64,000 nucleotides of DNA from Venturia oleaginea (Eukaryota; Ascomycota; Dothideomycetes; Venturiales; Venturiaceae): the NCBI GenBank assembly GCA_013176395.1, contig JABMLP010000004.1:1116001-1180000 (forward strand), read 5' to 3'. A program made the position numbers and the translations under genes. The notes under the pieces are model-generated. The model was given only the letters and a program-made list of their open reading frames with translations. It did not search any database and was not told the origin of the DNA. Positions 61,191-64,000 of the stretch are shown here, piece by piece (the first letter of the stretch is position 1; every line of letters begins with the position of its first letter).

Positions 61191-62333
61191 CATGGTTGAT
61201 GATTTGAATGGCTCTGGTGATAGGGATTCCAGCGAGCTGCGAGATTGCTGGTGGTATTAACTGTCTTCGAGATTAGACTTAGCTCTTAGCTTGTCTTAGG
61301 CATAATTTCTTATGATTTCACAGAACAGGTTGTTGAGATTGCGATATCGAGTTCAGCCCTATCGGATGTATCCGCAGTCATCGGGATAGATGCAGGTCAA
61401 CTTGCTTTTGATCCTCGTGGCTGGATCCTCGTGGATACCTGCATCTCACTAAGAACGCTGTCTGGAAGAATGGGGGATCAACTATCGTCTGTATAATTAG
61501 ATCTCGGAGAATGGTCTTGCCCCGTACGGTGTATATCCGTCATGTTTGGCTTCGTTGTTCGACATATTCGGACAGCCTTGCCACGTAGGGAGTGGGAGTC
61601 ATCTCCTGGCCCTACATTGAGCCTCGTCGTGACTCGTGACGCTGATCCGATCTGATGGCTATACGCATATGAGAATGGGATGTCTGTTAGTATCCTCCTC
61701 AGTTCCATCAGTCGCTGGTACGCTGGTAGGGACCACGCCCAATAAAGCGGCGTCTCGGAAATTCAACGAACGCCACCAGAGCAGGGAACGTCACTTCTCC
61801 TCACAAAGTTGACGAAGAATATTGAAATGCTGCTGATTCTGTCCAGCCTGCAGTCAGGATACTGCCTTCAACTCTTCCTGCCTGACCTTGCCTCAATATC
61901 TCCTTGCCTCAGCCTCCATGCGCCGGGCGGCCTATGAAAACGTGAGACCGTGTTTGAACGCGATCGGAATCCTTGCTCGCCTCAATCTCAAACACATCTG
62001 TACCACGCTATCCCGGACTTCACCCATCATCGCGGCCTCTTGCTTGCAATAACACCCCACATATACCTCCCCCAGCAAACACGACAAAGCCCACCAGCCA
62101 ACCCAAAGCGTCGAAATCACGTTCAATATAGAGCCCCTCTACCGTACTACGCTTGAACGGCCAATTGGGACGAATATCCAAGATCCGACATCTTTCTGGT
62201 CTCTCTCCACCCCTGCTCTGGCGATTGCTATGAGGTCTCAAACTACCGTCCGCGTCAACAAACACCTACCTTCGATTGAGCTGCCAAACCAACCGACGAG
62301 AACGTGCTGAGGTCCGCTCGGCCGGTCCCCAGG
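61191..62333. other. Intergenic; promoter of the SepH-like kinase
   Basis: No gene recognised in 61.2-62.3 kb. The CACCCCACATATACCTCCCC stretch near 62050 and pyrimidine tracts suit a promoter/leader of the kinase. Confidence 0.4.
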
Positions 62334-64000
62334 ATGGTCTCGCATTCTTCGAAAGGACCTCACGGGTCTGGGTCGGACAAGTTGATTAATGGACGGCAAC
62401 AACAGAATGGAGGTGGATCTAAGACACCTGGAAGAGACAGACTTGCAGAAAGGGGGCCGAGTAAAGACGGCTCCGCACAAAGAGCTGCAGCCGATGTAGA
62501 GGGTCTGAAGGGATACCAGTTGGGCGATTGCTTGGGAAAGGGTGCTTTTGGTAGTGTTTACCGGGCCTTGAATTGGGGAACTGGACAGACGGTTGCTATC
62601 AAGCAAGTCCGGCTGACTGATTTACCAAAGAATGAACTCAACGTCATCATGGTTAGTAAAGGCAGAATGATTACACGAATAAAGTACTGACAGTTCCTCA
62701 TAGTCTGAAATCGACCTGCTCAAGAACCTCAATCACCCCAATATCGTTAAATACCAAGGCTTCGTCAAATCCTCCGAGAACCTCTACATCATCCTTGAAT
62801 ATTGTGAGAATGGCTCTCTCCACTTTATATGTAAGAACTTTGGCAAGTTTCCAGAAAACTTGGTGGCATTGTACATGTCTCAAGTGCTCCAAGGACTGTT
62901 GTATCTCCACGAACAGGGTGTGATTCACAGGGATATCAAAGGCGCGAATATTCTTACAACAAAGGACGGTTTGGTGAAACTGGCAGACTTTGGCGTTGCG
63001 ACGAAATCGAACCTTGGGGAAGCCAGCGTCGTTGGAACGCCATATTGGATGTCACCTGAGGTCATTCAGCTTTCTGGTGCTACGACGGCTTCGGATATCT
63101 GGAGTCTAGGATGTACAGTGATCGAGTTACTTGCTGGGAAGCCGCCGTATCATAACCTTCAGCCTATGCCTGCTCTTTTCAGGATAGTGAACGATGACCA
63201 CCCTCCATTTCCCGAGGGAGCTTCGCCGGTGATTAGTTATGTATTTCGATATTTTGACGCAGCTAACATCTCCAGGCTGTTTGCGATTTCCTCATGCAAT
63301 GCTTCCAAAAGGATCCAAACCTCAGGGTTTCTGCTAAGAAACTACTGAAGCATCCTTGGATACTGAATGCGAAGCGGACAGATGCAGTTGTCACTGTGAA
63401 GCCCACGAAATTTGACGAAGCTGTGAAAAGCGTTCAACAATGGAACGAAGCCCTCAAATCGCCCGATCACGACTCTCTTCGTCGAAATTCCCGGCCGACC
63501 TCGCTCAGTCCTGTTCCACAACGCAAAGTGGAAAAGCCCTTACAATTGAAGACGCCAGCTATCTCAAAATCAGGATTTGGCATGTTGCTGAAGACAAGAC
63601 CTATAGCGGATGCGTTTCGATCACCCGAATTAGAAACCGATGATAACTGGGATGACGATTTTGCATCATCCATAAGTCCAAGTGCGCTACAACTACCGCA
63701 TCTCAAACCACACGACAATTTTGGCGGCATGCTTTCCGTGGAGCGGCTGAAGTCGTTCTCGACCTTCGATGCAGTGACAGAAGAATCTTACGACGAGGAT
63801 TTCAGTTTCACCACCATATCAGGTCCGATGCACCTTCAACATCTGGATCCCCTCGAGACAGTCAGGCCTTACACACCGCAAAAGCCCAAACCAGAAAACG
63901 TAAAGCCCAATCACCCAAACACAGGCTCCCAACGACAATCTTCACAGACCAAGGCATCGATCTTGAGGGAACCCGGAGCGAAGCCACTGTCAGCGCCAGT
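62334..64000 (+). CDS. sepH: Septation-initiation STE-type kinase (SepH/Cdc7 orthologue), 3' end outside window
   Basis: Exons 62334-62651, 62704-63228 and 63276 to beyond 64000. The kinase domain is near the N-terminus: '[20 protein letters not shown]' (glycine loop), 'AIKQVRL' (Lys), '[13 protein letters not shown]' (HRD), '[12 protein letters not shown]' (DFG), '[16 protein letters not shown]' (activation and APE-like segment). It ends 'LLKHPWI' and a Ser/Pro-rich tail follows. This order and the '[20 protein letters not shown]' region match S. pombe Cdc7 and A. nidulans SepH, which act downstream of the Spg1 GTPase at spindle poles to trigger septum formation. These proteins are usually over 1000 residues, so roughly half lies outside the window. 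Both introns are in phase. Confidence 0.93.

Noticed and set aside
1..64000. Strong RIP signature across the repeats
   Set aside because: Several repeats (mariner TIRs, copia LTRs, pogo TIRs) are identical and the lesions seen are mostly indels; no C-to-T/G-to-A bias is evident by eye, though it was not computed.

Overview
The window is nuclear DNA of a filamentous ascomycete (Pezizomycotina; a leotiomycete-like genome is my guess, but no single feature proves the class). The evidence is spliced genes with 50-60 bp GT..AG introns and CTAAC/CTGAC branch sites, a FunK1 fungal-specific kinase, a Cdc7/SepH septation kinase, a Zn2Cys6 regulator, BTB/POZ and F-box-like 'LPLELRREIY' families, and a dense load of fungal DNA transposons. 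I saw no tRNA, rRNA or CRISPR array.

Region 1 (1-17.3 kb) is almost entirely mobile DNA. It holds five pogo/Fot1-type elements or remnants (664-1768, 2236-4011, about 4709-5183, 9402-11223, 13518-15364), a Tc1/mariner element with 54-bp identical inverted repeats (11224-12640), and a 1012-bp Mutator-like (MULE) derivative with a perfect 10-bp target duplication (16262-17273). Interspersed are gene relics (PigL-N-like, BTB, unknown) and one apparently intact gene, the FunK1 kinase (6687-9188).

Region 2 (17.3-25 kb) is gene poor. It contains a small secreted-protein gene with a frameshift, a decayed FAD monooxygenase, and a nested satellite-like repeat (353-bp unit carrying a 136-bp sub-repeat). 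A long stretch follows in which I recognise nothing.

Region 3 (25-45.5 kb) is mostly ordinary housekeeping DNA: a Zn2Cys6 domain fused to a hexapeptide-repeat acetyltransferase, two BTB proteins (one with a damaged start), a multi-pass membrane protein, mitochondrial malonyl-CoA:ACP transacylase, a short-chain dehydrogenase (SDR) on the opposite strand, mitochondrial ribosomal protein uL3m, and a membrane-tailed F-box-like protein. A complete copia retrotransposon (37720-42685) with identical LTRs and a GAAAC target duplication sits 44 bp upstream of the SDR start codon.

Region 4 (45.5-64 kb) carries a Fet3/laccase-like multicopper oxidase, an aldo-keto reductase relic, two tandem F-box-like paralogues (the second dead and capped by a sixth pogo element), two MITE-like hairpins, a KEX2-processed cysteine-rich secreted peptide, a catalase-like protein, a PQQ-type dehydrogenase relic, another F-box-like gene, and the 5' part of a SepH/Cdc7 kinase that runs off the window.

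The most unusual theme is that three unrelated or distantly related DNA transposon copies (pogo at 664-1768, pogo at 51740-52854, MULE at 16262-17273) have each lost the catalytic core while keeping the N-terminal DNA-binding region and the C-terminal CCHC zinc knuckle. In the first the remaining 303-residue frame is fully open.
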